In this document: positions 1 through 11,547 of the stretch, piece after piece
Position numbering within the stretch: position 1 is the first letter of the stretch
How the letters are laid out: every line of letters starts with the position of its first letter
DNA from: Dioscorea cayenensis subsp. rotundata
Taxonomy: Eukaryota; Streptophyta; Magnoliopsida; Dioscoreales; Dioscoreaceae
Reading direction: 5' to 3'
DNA: 64,000 nt
Assembly: GCF_009730915.1 (NCBI RefSeq)
Contig: NC_052475.1
Span: 27,961,016-28,025,015, forward strand
Program-made: the position numbers and the translations under genes
Notes under the pieces: generated by a model
The model's database searches: none
Told to the model about the DNA's origin: nothing
Seen by the model: the letters and a program-made list of their open reading frames with translations, nothing else

Positions 1-514
1 CAAATGCCCCTTGTTGTCCACACATAAAACGAAAAATATCTGAAATATTCTTTTAAAATGGAGGCAAGGTTAGATAATGTAAACAAGTTGATCTGTCAAC
101 AACACTACTGTATATTGTCTGAGTGGAGTTCTTGGGAAAGCTGGAAAAGACTTCCAGTTCGCACTTGGTGTAACCATTTAGCACCTCTTCTGCATTACAG
201 AATTCACTCCAGATTAACTTTATTGTATCTATCCATAATTTTTTATTTTTAAATAGGTGGAGATTGACAGAAGACTCTCAAAATAACTTTTGAGATTCTT
301 CAATAAAATTTTAGAGACTTGATCTGTTATCAGTGCGATGGATCATGGATGGTGCATTCTTCATTTACTTTTCATGATTGTGCTTATGAAGTCTACATAT
401 GAGGCTGGTTTCTTACTTATAATGATGTATGTTGTGGAATTCTTCATTACTAGATTACATTTATTGTTCGTTTAGGAATTTATTTTCATTTTACTATTCT
501 GTCACTTATACTAA

Positions 515-1348
515 GGGGGCGTTTGGTTGGATGTAGTTGAAAATGCAATGGATTTGTATTTACAAATCCTTGTATTTGAAAATTCAGGAGAGTCAAATCC
601 AGTGTTTGGTTGGATGTATTTGTAATGCTGAGTCACAAAATTTTGTATTTGGTTGGAGAGATTTTTTTAATTTAGATTATTAATATAATATAATATATTA
701 ATTATATATTATATTATTAATATTAATTGCACTATAATTATATTTTATAAAATATAAAATATAATTATAGTGTAATTAATTTTATGAGTAATTAATATAA
801 TTAATATATACTTAATTTATTATAATAAAATATAAAATATTAATTATTTATTTTAATAAATAATATAATATAATATAATATATCAATTATATACTATATT
901 ACAAATATTAATTACACTATAATTATATTTTATTTAATATTTTATAAAATATAATTATGGTATAATTAATATTATGAGTAATTAATATAATTAATATATT
1001 AATTCTTTATTAAAAAAATTAATATAATATAATATAATATATGAATTATATATTATATTACTAATATTAATTACACTATAATTACATTTTATAAGATATT
1101 AAATATAATATAATTATAGTGTAATTAATATTATAAGTAATTAATATAATTAATATATTAATTATTAGATGGGATTCACTGAATGGGATTTTGAAATTCG
1201 GTCATTTTGGCCGGATTTCATAATCCCATGACTTTTGGATTTGAAAATACAAAGGAGATTGAAATCCATTGAAACAAACAAAAGATTTCTCAAATCCAAG
1301 GATTTTCAAATCCAAGTATTTTCAAATCCGGCCAAACAAACAGCCCCT
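515..1348. mobile_element. PIF/Harbinger-like non-autonomous element
   Basis: The ends are inverted: GGGGGCGTTTGGTTGGA on the left, and the reverse complement of the right end reads AGGGGCTGTTTGTTTGGCC. The element is flanked by TAA on both sides (512-514 and 1349-1351), the 3-bp TWA duplication typical of PIF/Harbinger. The 834-bp body is almost pure A/T and has no coding capacity. It holds three imperfect copies of a hairpin unit (about 700-790, 895-975 and 1060-1135), each with inverted arms around CACTATAATTATATTTTA. It seems to lie in the intron upstream of the exon at 1418. Confidence 0.75.
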
Positions 1349-1417
1349 TAATGACTGATGATGCGAAGATCGTCATACCTGGCATTTGAAACTTAATATA
1401 CCATTTATCTTCTGCAG

Positions 1418-1627
1418 TTTGTGCTTGTCAGCTTAAGTGGTTGGGGTTTATTGATTTATGGAGGTTTCAAGCTTTTTGGTGGGAAAAAAGAAAAGAAAGA
1501 AGAGGTATTTTTTTCTTACCTGTATTTCATATGGGCTGATATATGCCTAGACTAACAACTGAACCAAGAGGAGAAAACTTACTGTTGGTTTCCTCTTTTT
1601 CAGGTGGTGCCAGATGCAAAGCAGTAG
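1418..1627 (+). CDS. C-terminal exons of an unrecognised small membrane protein (partial)
   Basis: Two exons are supported: 1418-1504, preceded by TTCTGCAG and followed by a GT donor, and 1604-1627, preceded by TTTTTCAG and ending in TAG. Both are in phase 0. They encode a hydrophobic segment (FVLVSLSGWGLLIYGGFKLF) followed by a very basic Lys/Glu stretch and the end VVPDAKQ. That looks like the membrane anchor and charged tail of a small organellar or endomembrane protein. The upstream exons lie left of the window or in the first 500 bases, where I could not place one with confidence. The intron before 1418 contains a Harbinger-like element. I do not recognise the family. The splice sites and reading frame are the evidence that it is real. 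Confidence 0.5.
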
Positions 1628-2437
1628 AATGTTTTTCTTTGTATGCTTTTTAAAAATTTCAGTGGTCTAGAGCGGATGGTGTGAGCAAATAGATAGAACA
1701 TCTTGTTTGTAACATCAATGAATGCTTTGTGGACAGAATGCCCTTCTTTTGTTTCTGCGGTTGGATCACTTTTCTATAATTTGTTACTAATAAATCTCAT
1801 TTTTATGTTTTTTAAATGTTTTTTTTTTCCTTCTCAATGAAGGCTTTCCATTATTTTAAAGGTTGAAATTGATTCTTGTGGGTAACAAATAAAAGTATAT
1901 GGTTTTGAGCTGTGAGTCTTAATGTGTATTTAAATCTAATTCAGTTTCTAGGGTTTGTATTTACTTATGGAACATGTATAATTAACCTTGATTTATTATT
2001 ATCATAGAAGTTTTAAACCCTGGATTTGATTTGCAGACTTGGATAACTATTGTACTCCGCCTAATCAATGCAATGCACTTCAAATTTAAATAACATTAAT
2101 TTAAACATTCTTGTCTATCAAATTAAGTGAATTCCCATCTTAGAGGTCCAAAACCACCTGTTTTTTTTAAATTTTATTTCAGTAACCCAGTTGTATAAAA
2201 AGCTCTAGTTGAAATATTAAAATCATTTTATTATCATTAATATAGAGATGGCTTTTAGTGCTTAAAATTATTATTCACAATTAATGCAGTCAGACTAACT
2301 ACGCTTTGACAGTAAACACATTATTCACTATATTAATTTGAAAATTAATTGCTATTTATGGTCTTTCTATATATATTAAGTCCCAATGCTATTGCTAGGC
2401 ACTCACAACCACATTCTCTCTAACCAAGCTTATTTCC
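1628..2437. other. Intergenic: 3' UTR and neprosin-like gene promoter
   Basis: AT-rich DNA between two + strand genes. The first part is probably the 3' UTR of the upstream gene. A TATA-like stretch (TATATATTA, about 2369-2378) lies roughly 65 bases before the next start codon. I see no other feature. Confidence 0.4.
2364..2378 (+). promoter_or_regulatory. TATA-like box of the neprosin-domain gene
   Basis: A TATATATTA stretch lies about 65 bases upstream of the start codon at 2438. That suits a plant TATA box with a short leader. TA repeats are common in this window, so support is moderate. Confidence 0.35.
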
Positions 2438-4875
2438 ATGATGACCAAGGTGTTTTTCTATGGCCTTTCTTTGCTGTGTCTTTTTCTTGCAATTGATTCT
2501 GATAATAGATGTCAGGCCAAGATATTGCATGAGGGGAATGAGGTATGAATTTTAATACTTGAATTTCATCATCTGTGTTAAAATTTGGAAGAATGTTATT
2601 ATATATATATATGTATCCTATTGAGAAATTTAAGATAAAAAGCATTCTTCTTTTCTGTTATGGAGATTTCTTTTTCTGTCTCTCTGATTGGTTTAAGAAA
2701 GAGTAAAAAATTATTATATACATTTGAGAAAAGTGAAAAAGAATAAAGGTGTTTTCACCTCTTATTTGATTATTCTCTAAATTTTTATCATGGGTTAAAA
2801 GATAATTTTCAAAATCCCATTTTTTTTACACTATGAATTCCCCCTATAGATTCTAAGTGATGACCGACATATTAATTTATAAAAAAGGTCAAAACAGAAT
2901 GTATATGATCTTAAATATATAAATGAAAATTATAACAAAACAACCTATAGTTATTTTGTAAAAATTTATTTGGTATAATTAATTAAAGTGTTGAAATTAT
3001 TGCAGGGTATAGTATTTAATGGTTCCAACCTATCATATCCATCTGCTGAAGCAACAAGTCACATCAGACATGTAAGTTCACTTAATATAAAGATTTATAC
3101 ATTTTTTATATACCATTTCATGAAAAAAAAAAGTTAATGATCAAAACCAAAATTATTAAATTAGCACTAGAAATGTAAATCATTAAAAACTTCTCTAATT
3201 TCTTTAAAGCATTTTAAATTGTGTTTTGAATTTTTCCATCAACTGACTTTGCAAATTTATTTAAAAAACACAATGATTTTGACAATTTAAAAGTTTAAAT
3301 TCATACTTGACTGACTTAAATCAAACTTTGCTGAGAAAGTATTTAATTTGATGTTCTTCATGCTTTATTGTTTTATATAAACACTGATAAACTGTATATT
3401 TTAATTGCTCATACACAGTCAGCAGTGTATTATTTAGGTAAAGATCAATATGTTTATCATGGTGCAAAGGTAACTATGATAGTTTATGGCGCACCTAACA
3501 TACAGCGAGATCAATTAAGTACATCTGCAATTTGGCTTACAAATTGGGTTCCAGGGGGAGAGCTTAATGAATTAGTACTGGGATGGCATGTAAGTTTCAA
3601 TTACTTTCCTCTTATTTTATCTTCATTAAATTATAGTTTTTAGTGGGTGCTTTTTTTTTTTGTTCTTCTTCTTTATTTTCAATAAAGAAAATACTTATTA
3701 TTAAAACCAAAAAGAAGATAGCTTAACGTGTGTATCTCATTATTGTCGCATAGGTATTGTTCATTTTTCATATTATTTAAATTTTTAATGATTTTGATTT
3801 TATTTCTTTATTATTTTTGAAATTTTACTTTTGAATCATATGATTTTTTTTTTTTAAAAAATAAAGTAGATAAGCTACAATTTATCAAAAACTAAATGAA
3901 AACATACCACATATCATGTTTGCCCAATATATTAAACTAAGTCTATTTGAGTTATTTTTAATGTACTTTTTTCAAGTTGAAGTTATTTTTTTTCCAATTT
4001 GTTTTGAATTAACTTATAAATTGATCTATTTATAAAATTAAATAAAATAAAGTAATTTTTTTTTTGTTAGGTGCATCCGAATCTCTACGGTGACACCAAG
4101 ACTCACTTTTTTGCTTTATGGACGGTAAGAGTAAAAGCTTTTTACTCTAATATTATCAATATTTAGTTAGTTTTTGAGCTAAAAAACCTCATGCGGTAAT
4201 GACCTTTTATTTTTCTTTTATTTTTTATTTTTTTTTGGAAAGTTTAGACAGATGGATATAAAAAGACAATTTGCTACAATTATGGGTGTCCTACATTTGT
4301 ATCATTAAATCCTAGTGAATTTGGCCTTGGAAGTGTCATTGAGAAGGTTTCAACATACAATGGAGAACAAGTAGACATAACCATCAAGATTCGCAGAGTA
4401 AGATATACACATATATATATATATATATATTATTTTTTTGAATTAGTATGTTATTTATTTTAAAAATATATGTATTAATTGGAAGGGTATTTAATTATGA
4501 TGGCAGGATAAAGCTTCAGGAAATTGGTGGTTATCATATGGACCAAATGGATCACATAGAGATCTTATACCAATAGGATACTGGAAAGGCTCTATATTCA
4601 CTGGATTAGCAGATAATGCAAGTATAATTTTATGGGGTGGAAGAACAAGTTATGCAGAGAATATGGTAGGTCCTCCAATGGGCAGTGGTCATTTTTCTAC
4701 AGAAGGATATGGTAAAGCTGCAGGATTTACTGATATCACTGCAATTGATGAGGATGGTAAGTATTATGATCCTGACAAAATGATTGGGTTTATGGATAAA
4801 CCCAATTGTTACGATATTAGTAAATTGAGAAAAAGTAAATTTTTCTATGGTGGACCTGCTGGTTGTTCTAATTAA
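2438..4875 (+). CDS. Neprosin-domain (DUF239) secreted protein, probably catalytically inactive
   Basis: Six exons in phase 0 join to 304 residues: 2438-2542, 3006-3071, 3419-3589, 4071-4124, 4248-4397 and 4507-4875. All introns are GT-AG. Residues 1 to about 26 form a signal peptide. The rest matches the neprosin fold: an LGW motif at 111-113, GCPTF near the middle, NWW at 188-190, GYW at 206-208, WGG at 225-227, PPMGSGHF, and a C-terminus of NCYD then FYGGPAGCSN. Neprosins are secreted glutamic peptidases that cut after proline. Family members are usually near 400 residues, with an N-terminal activation domain (DUF4409). That domain is missing here. The two glutamates that serve catalysis in Nepenthes neprosin (contexts EAGW and GGE) align with Val110 and Arg228. 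I infer a secreted pseudoenzyme. A wrong first-exon choice could hide a propeptide, but the first exon reads well as a signal peptide. Confidence 0.85.
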
Positions 4876-4979
4876 TGAATATATATATTTATATAATTTT
4901 ATTAAGAAATAAAATGAAATTTTTTTTTAGCGTTTTGTGTTTTAGTGTAGTGTTTGTTTTTTTAAGAAGTTTTAGTTCA

Positions 4980-6106
4980 GAGTAATGCTATATGCAACGA
5001 AGAGGTTACACGAATTTTCCTCACAACTCATGTGGCTGCCATCTGACTACCTCATTTCTCTCTCCTATTCATTATAATAAGTCAAATTAGATAAAAGAAA
5101 CTTATGCCCTAATTCATCTTCTCACTCTCACAACCTGCCGCCCACTAAACCCCATGTCTTACGCCTCTCGCCAGTCACTCGCACCAATGAACCCTCCGCC
5201 CGTCACCACTGCCGCTGTCATGCTCGCAACTATCCCACTCCACCAAACCCCGCGCATGTACCTGTCGCCTGTCGCTTATCTCCCAGCGCTCGTAGCGATC
5301 ATTGTGGACTAAAAGATGAGGTTTCATTGAGGCATTCCATCGAACGTTTACTACGAAAACATTTTATTGGAAGCCAGAGGTGATGGACATGGCATGGATT
5401 GTTTGGAGATGCCGGTGGTAAGCTTTGCCAGCAAAACATGACCGCATTAGATTGAGGAGTCTTTGCTAAGCAAAACTAATGCTAAATATGACGTTCGTAG
5501 AATCAGCTTCATGAACAGCTCCACAAAATTTACTAATTCTAAAATAAATAATTCCTTGTAATATCTTCCAAACAAAGTTGTAAAACATAGACATATACTT
5601 CTATGAATTTTACATAAATATACATAAAAAAGGTAAGCTTCCTGAAGAAATAATATGATGTGTGTTTTAAACTCACAGAGGCCATTTACAATTTGAACCT
5701 CAATCTTAGAATCAAAGTGAAAGATAACAAAACTTATAAGTTATTTCTTTATCTGTAGATATTTCACAAACTACAACACTAATATGTCGATGGGGCGACA
5801 GGCTACGGGCGCTGAACGCCGGGGTTCGATGGTGTGGGATGGTCGCGAGAATGATGATGGCGAGACGAGCGGAGGGATCGGTGGTGTGGCGAGTAATATA
5901 ATGAGAGCATGGAGTTCATTGAGCGCCGGGCGGCGGATTGTGAGAGAGAAGATGAATTAGGGCATAAATTTCTTTATCTAATATGACTTTTTTTTTTATA
6001 AAAAACAATTTGGCTGAATAGGAAAGACAAATGAGACATTGAGGTAAGAGCCACATGAGTCGTGTAGAAAATTCATATAACCTCTTCATTGTATATAGTA
6101 TTACTC
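4980..6106. mobile_element. Long-TIR element (Mutator-like or foldback type), non-autonomous
   Basis: The ends are inverted repeats of at least 170 bases and perhaps 300. The left end reads GAGTAATGCTATATGCAACG and the reverse complement of the right end reads GAGTAATACTATATACAATG. Both arms then share AAGAGGTTA, ACTCATGTGGCT and TTATGCCCTAATTCATCTTC. Deeper in, both arms turn GC-rich (CGCCGCCC, CTGTCGCC). The centre (about 5300-5780) has no convincing ORF. Flanking 9-mers match only poorly, so no clear target duplication is visible. Very long TIRs suggest a MULE or foldback element; the superfamily is an inference. Confidence 0.65.
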
Positions 6107-6261
6107 ATTGGGTTCTTGTTTTTAACTTTTTTTTTTTAATAAATTATATTAAATTACTATATATTTAACATGCGAATAGATGTGCATGCATTGGATATTT
6201 GCAGTAGATTATTTATAAATGGGTGCCGTCCAAACCATCCACTCAGAAGATCAATATCCCT

Positions 6262-6379
6262 AAATTTCGTTAAATTAGAGAAATAAAGTGTGAAATATTG
6301 TTTCCCTTTCATCATGCCAAAAATTTCGTTAAATTAGAGAAATAAAGTGTGAAATATTGTTTCCCTTCCATCATGCCAA
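6262..6379. repeat. 59-bp tandem duplication (two copies)
   Basis: A unit starting AAATTTCGTTAAATTAGAGA and ending CATCATGCCAA occurs at 6262-6320 and again at 6321-6379. The copies differ at about one base (CCCTTTC versus CCCTTCC), so the duplication is recent. Confidence 0.9.
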
Positions 6380-7455
6380 TACACAATTCTAATATAATCA
6401 AAATATATCAAACGAACTGAGATACCAATAAGAGTGGTAGAAATGGTAAAAAATTAAGTTGTTTAAATAAATAATTTAGAATTTAAATATTTTTCTATAT
6501 AAAATATATTAATTTAAAAAATTATAGGACTTTTAGTATTTTATTTTAAAAAATAAATAGGTCAAAACAATAGTAATAGTAACAACAACAATAATTAAAA
6601 AATAAAAAACATTAAAATCGTAATCAATAAGTTAAAAAATTGATTCAATAGACATAAGTCATAGCTTTAGTACTACTCTCAAGTACTACATGAAAAAATA
6701 AAAAATAAAATACATACAACATTAAAATAAATAAACAATAATTATTAAAAGGTTTATATTTACTAAATCAATACCTACTCCCATAGAAATATTAAACCCT
6801 GGTCATGCATCCATCCAAACAATATTTTTCATTAGTTTCACATCCATAATTAGAAGAAAAACCAACACATGACATGTACAACAATTACTAATTTCTAAAT
6901 AAAAAATTCATTTATTAAAAAAATATATAATTTTATGTTGACCTTAAAAAAATATAGAAAAATATACATTAAAAAAATATAAATATCAAAATAGTTCTAC
7001 TATTTTATATTTTTCGTCTTTTTAATCTTTTTAATATAAAATCTGTTTTTTTTTAATTCTCGTATTTTCACATTTTCATCATTTATTTGTAAAATTTATT
7101 TTTTTGTTCTTATATTTACATATTTTTATTTTTATTTTTTGATTATTTCAGTTTATCAGTAAGATCAATAAGGTATATCTATTAATTGGAAAGATTGAAA
7201 AAATAAAAATGTGTAAATATGAGAACTTAAAAAAAAATAGATTTTATATTATAAAAATTAAAAAAACAAAAAATATAAAATAGAGGATTATTTTGACTTT
7301 AAAAAAAAAAAAAATCAACAAAGCCAACGCCGGGCCTTTCTCAAGTATCGGAAACTTCGAGAAACTCGGATCTTTATTATATTCGATAACTTCAACTCTC
7401 TCTTTAGAATCGATCGAAAGATCAGAGCTTGAGCTGTTGATCAGAGCCGGAGGCG
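6380..7455. other. AT-rich intergenic DNA and MAPEG gene leader
   Basis: Low-complexity A/T DNA runs to about 7310. Then a more balanced stretch with CTTCAACTCTCTC is probably the 5' UTR of the gene starting at 7456. I see no other gene. Confidence 0.4.
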
Positions 7456-8175
7456 ATGGCTGTTGTTCTGGAGATCCAAAAGGAATATGGGTATGTGGTT
7501 CTCGTAGTGGTTCTCTACGCCATTCTCAATTTCTGGATGGGATTCCAGGTTGGCAAGGCCCGCAGGAAGTAAGTGATCTCTTTTTTACTTTTAATTCTTG
7601 CTGTTATTTCTCCAATTTTCAAGAAGCATATGATCATCGTCTTCATCTTAGGTACAAAGTTTTCTATCCCACCCTATATGCGCTGGAATCCGAGAACAAG
7701 GATGCCAAGCTCTTCAACTGTATCCAGGTTCTGACCGCCTTCTCTCTTTGTCCATCTTTATCTCCCTTTTGATTTTGTATGCAAAGTATCTGATGAAAAT
7801 GGGTCCGGAGCAGAGGGGACACCAGAACTCGCTGGAAATGATGCCAGTCTTCTTCTTGATGACGGTGTTGGGAGGGATCCAGCATCCTCTCATAGCCGCT
7901 GGGCTTGGGTTGCTCTATGTCATCGCACGCTTCTTCTATTTCAAGGGTTACTCCACTGGAGTTCCGGATAACCGATTGAAGATCGGGTATGTTTGATTTT
8001 GCCCTAATTTTTCCTTCCAAAATTCCAATCTTTGATCTTTTTCCCCCCTTTTTTTCAATTGGGATTGTGATTTTTCAGTGGATTAAACTTTCTGGCGTTA
8101 CTTGGGCTTATAATTTGCGCGGCTTCGTTTGGGATTAATCTTGTCCTGCGCGAACCTCTGGCGACGATTCCGTGA
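7456..8175 (+). CDS. MGST3: Microsomal glutathione S-transferase 3-like MAPEG protein
   Basis: Four exons give 152 residues: 7456-7568, 7652-7727, 7814-7986 and 8079-8175. Splice sites are GT-AG. The protein starts MAVVLEIQKEYGYVV, the usual N-terminus of plant MGST3 proteins. It carries the MAPEG signatures YPTLYALESENKDAKLFNC and RGHQNSLEMMP, followed by GLGLLYVIARFFYFKGYSTG. Four hydrophobic helices are visible (about 12-30, 70-88, 95-112 and 125-145). Length fits the family (about 145-155). MAPEG proteins are ER or outer-mitochondrial membrane enzymes that conjugate or reduce lipophilic electrophiles and peroxides with glutathione. The third exon is assigned to start with AGG at 7814, because that joins NCIQ to RGHQNS as in relatives. 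Confidence 0.9.
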
Positions 8176-8739
8176 ACTGAATGCATACATGAGAGAAAAG
8201 CAGTTTTTTTTTCTTTTAAAAAAAAACTTTGTTTTTAGTTTCTGTGTTTTGTTTATGTGTGAAAGAATAAACAATAGTTGCTTATGCTTGTTTCTATGCT
8301 TAAAATTTTCATGCTATTTGTGCTACCTTTTAATAATTGTTACTTGAGGCTTTTAATCTTAATTAAGTGGCTAATTTTCGTATGATGTGGAGAAAAGATT
8401 GTATAGTTGGTTACAATATTAACTAAATTAATAAGGGTGATTTATTTGGAAAATAAAAAAAAAAGATCTGAAATTAGCAATGCATGCTTTTACAAGTTCT
8501 TGGCTTCAAAAAGGGGGAAAAAGCACCAATATCATGCCATAGCCACTAGCCAGTCAAGCTCAGTTGGTATAAAAAAAAAGGGTCACTAATTAATGAGGTA
8601 CATGGACTTAGACGAAGTCTTCAGTCATAATTAATGAGGAACACTGACTTGTCACTAATGAGCAAGAAAAAAGAAAAAGTAAACAATCTTATTTAATTAT
8701 ATATTAACTCAATATCATGATTTTTATCAGTCTACTCTA
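8176..8739. other. Convergent intergenic region (MAPEG and BiP 3' ends)
   Basis: The 3' UTRs of two convergent genes face each other here. A short direct repeat around TAATTAATGAGG and TCACTAAT (about 8575-8665) is visible. A string similar to a tRNA A box (AGCTCAGTTGGTA, about 8548) has no matching B box. Confidence 0.4.
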
Positions 8740-11313
8740 TTATAATTCATGAGCGTCCTCATTATCCTCATCTTCTGACGTAGAAGAAGCTCCATTTTTT
8801 TCATAAACCTGTTTGATTATTGGATTGAAAACATGTTCCAATTCCTTCAACTTCTCTTCATACTCTTCCTTCTCAGCTGTCTGGTTTTCATCTAACCATT
8901 CCAAAGCTTCTTTCAGTTCACTCTCCATCTTGTCCTTATCTTCAGAGTCTAACTTGTCAGCAAGCTTGTCCCCATCATTGATACTACTCTTCATATTATA
9001 AATATAAGTTTCAAGCTTGTTCCTAGAATCAATCCTCTCTTTAACCTTCTTATCCTCCTCTGCAAACTCCTCTGCTTCTTTGACCATCCTGTCAATCTCT
9101 TCCTGACTGAGACGCCCTTTGTCATTAGTTATGGTGATGGATTTGCCCTTTTTAGCAGCTTTGTCTTGTGCTGTTACATGTAGTATTCCATTAGCATCAA
9201 CCTCAAATGTGACCTCAATCTGTGGGGTTCCCCTGTTTGAAAACAAAACAAGAACATTGTTTACTTTTTAACTTATTAAGTTTTTTTTTCTGTTTCTATA
9301 TCTCAATTGATTTACTGATAATTACCTTGGAGCTGGTGGAATGCCTGAAAGATCAAACCTCCCCAATTCACGGCAGTCTTTTGTCAGAGACCTTTCACCC
9401 TCATACACCTGTTTATAGATTTATCAAAACATAAGCTAATTAATGAAATTAATGAGAGGAAAAAAAAAACAATACAGTAAAACGAAAAAAACATACTTTG
9501 ATTGTGACAGTAGTCTGCCCATCTTGGTAGGTGGTGAATATCTGAGACTTCTTCACAGGAATAACTGTGTTCCTGGGGATCAATTTGGTCATGACACCGC
9601 CAACAGTTTCAATTCCCAGACTTAGCGGTGCAACATCTAGCAAGAGAATTCCTGTAATATACATACACACTTGAGACAATGACCAGCATGTTTATTATTG
9701 AATTGAATATATAAGATAGTAAAAGAAGAAAAACAGACCTTCGGTTTCTTTACCGCCCTGACCACTGAGAATACCACCCTGAACAGCTGCACCATAGGCT
9801 ACAGCTTCATCAGGATTGACACCTTTGTTAGGCTCCTTCCCATCGAACATGTCCTTAAGGAGTTGCTGCACCTTTGGGATTCTTGTGCTCCCTCCAACAA
9901 GAACAATCTCATGAATATCACTCTTCTTCAACTTAGCATCCTCCAATGCCTTCTTCACTGGTTCCATAGTCCTCTTAAAGAGATCCATATTAAGTTCTTC
10001 AAACCTGGCCCTTGTGATAGGCTCTGAGAAATCAACTCCATCAAAGAGTGACTCAATCTCCACCCGAACTTGGTGCTGGCTGCTCAGAGCTCTCTTAGCC
10101 CTCTCACACTCTCTCCTTAGTTTCCCAAGTGCTTTGTTGTCCTTGCTAATGTCCTTGTTGTACTTCTTCTTGATCAATTTGATGAAATAGTCCATGACTC
10201 TCTGGTCAAAATCCTCACCTCCAAGGTGAGTGTCACCACTAGTGGCCAGCACTTCAAACACTCCATCATCAATGGAAAGAATGCTAACATCAAAGGTACC
10301 ACCACCAAGGTCATAAACCAAGATGTTGCTTTCTTTACCCTTCTTGTCCAGACCATACGCAATGGCTGCCGCTGTGGGTTCGTTTATGATCCGAGCCACG
10401 TTCAACCCTGCGATTGTTCCAGCGTCCTTGGTCGCTTGTCTTTGTGCATCATTGAAGTATGCTGCATGATCATTGTCAGGAAAATTTAAAACCAATATAT
10501 ATTTATATACATAGATGTGTACTATATAGATTTAGGCTATTAACCAACCAGGAACGGTGATGACAGCATGCTTAACAGGATGGCCAAGATAAGACTCAGC
10601 CGTTTCCTTCATCTTGGTTAGTATCATGGCACTAATCTCTTCCGGACTAAACACCTTCATCTCTCCCTTAACTTCAACCTCCACGTATGGCTTCCCATCC
10701 TTATTCACCAACTTATAAGGCAAAAACTTCATGTCCTTCTGCACCTCCTTGTCCTCAAACCTATAATAATATAATCAACAACACTAACAACCATCACATT
10801 AATTAACCATATATATAAGACCAAGTGATCAAAGTGCTACAAAACATTACCGTCGACCAATGAGACGCTTGATATCAAATATGGTGCGATGAGGGTTGAG
10901 TGGTGCCTGGTTCTTGGCTGCCTCACCGATGAGACGTTCATCATTATCGGTGAAGGCCACCCATGAAGGAGTGATCCGGTTGCCCTGGTCGTTGGCGATG
11001 ATCTCCACCTTCCCGTTCTTGTACACGCCCACGCACGAGTAAGTCGTGCCCAAATCTATCCCCACTATCACGTTCTCTGATGCTGATGTCGTCGCTGCCA
11101 ATCCTAACATAAACTCTGTGTATGTGTGCGCATGCATTATAGTATACACAAAACATAGGAAATTATAAGAATATATATATATTGGTAAAAAAATAATAAT
11201 TAATATCTATAAATTAAGATAAAACACAACACCAAAGTTTGAAAATTAATAATACCTGAGAAGAAGAGGGAAAGGAACAAGACGGCCAATGTGGATGATG
11301 ATCGCTTTGCCAT
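8740..11313 (-). CDS. BIP: ER-lumenal Hsp70 chaperone BiP, with variant AHEL C-terminus
   Basis: Seven exons on the minus strand give 658 residues: 11256-11313, 10851-11103, 10549-10760, 9739-10461, 9497-9651, 9326-9408 and 8740-9232. A signal peptide ([20 protein letters not shown]) precedes the nucleotide-binding domain, which has [13 protein letters not shown] (34-46), [14 protein letters not shown] and [12 protein letters not shown]. The substrate-binding domain and a coiled lid follow ([22 protein letters not shown]). BiP folds secretory proteins, drives ERAD substrates and restrains UPR sensors. Plant BiPs are about 660-670 residues and normally end in HDEL; this one ends EDNEDAHEL, so the retrieval signal is altered. 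Divergence at the tail and the strong stress-type promoter recall the inducible BiP3 class of Arabidopsis, an inference only. The donor after exon 3 (GTTGGT) is weak but is the only one that keeps the frame. Confidence 0.95.
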
Positions 11314-11390
11314 GTTTGAGTTGTTTGTGCTTTATTTAAAGATTGTTGCTCACTTTGAGTTGAGGTGATGATGGTTGGGAGATGTGCATG

Positions 11391-11402
11391 AATATATATA
11401 TA
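11391..11402 (-). promoter_or_regulatory. TATA box of the BiP gene
   Basis: The gene strand reads CCTATATATATATTC about 80 bases upstream of the start codon, which would leave a leader of roughly 45-50 bases. Confidence 0.55.
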
Positions 11403-11468
11403 GGCACCGGGTACCGACTACCGAGTGGGTGTAGGATTTGCTAGGGTGTTCTGGCCAGTTTTCTGTTG

Positions 11469-11476
11469 CCACGTCA
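11469..11476 (-). promoter_or_regulatory. UPRE-like TGACGTGG core in the BiP promoter
   Basis: CCACGTCA on the + strand reads TGACGTGG on the gene strand, the core of UPRE-type bZIP sites. It lies between the ERSE and the BiP gene, about 155 bases from the start codon. Confidence 0.65.
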
Positions 11477-11509
11477 CTTGATTGTATTATTTATATGCAC
11501 GTTAATGAA

Positions 11510-11528
11510 CCAATAGAAGTTGGCCACG
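11510..11528 (+). promoter_or_regulatory. ERSE (CCAAT-N9-CCACG) in the BiP promoter
   Basis: CCAAT at 11510-11514, nine bases (AGAAGTTGG), then CCACG at 11524-11528. This is an exact match to the ER-stress response element bound by NF-Y with bZIP factors (bZIP28/bZIP60 in plants). It lies about 200 bases upstream of the BiP start codon at 11313. ERSEs act in both orientations. Confidence 0.85.
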
Positions 11529-11547
11529 TAGGTTCAACAAAGAACCT

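Noticed and set aside
3368..3643. Independent 91-residue gene in the neprosin locus
   Set aside because: It is exon 3 read through its flanking introns.
8545..8575. tRNA gene suggested by AGCTCAGTTGGTA
   Set aside because: No B box or cloverleaf follows; the next bases are an A run.
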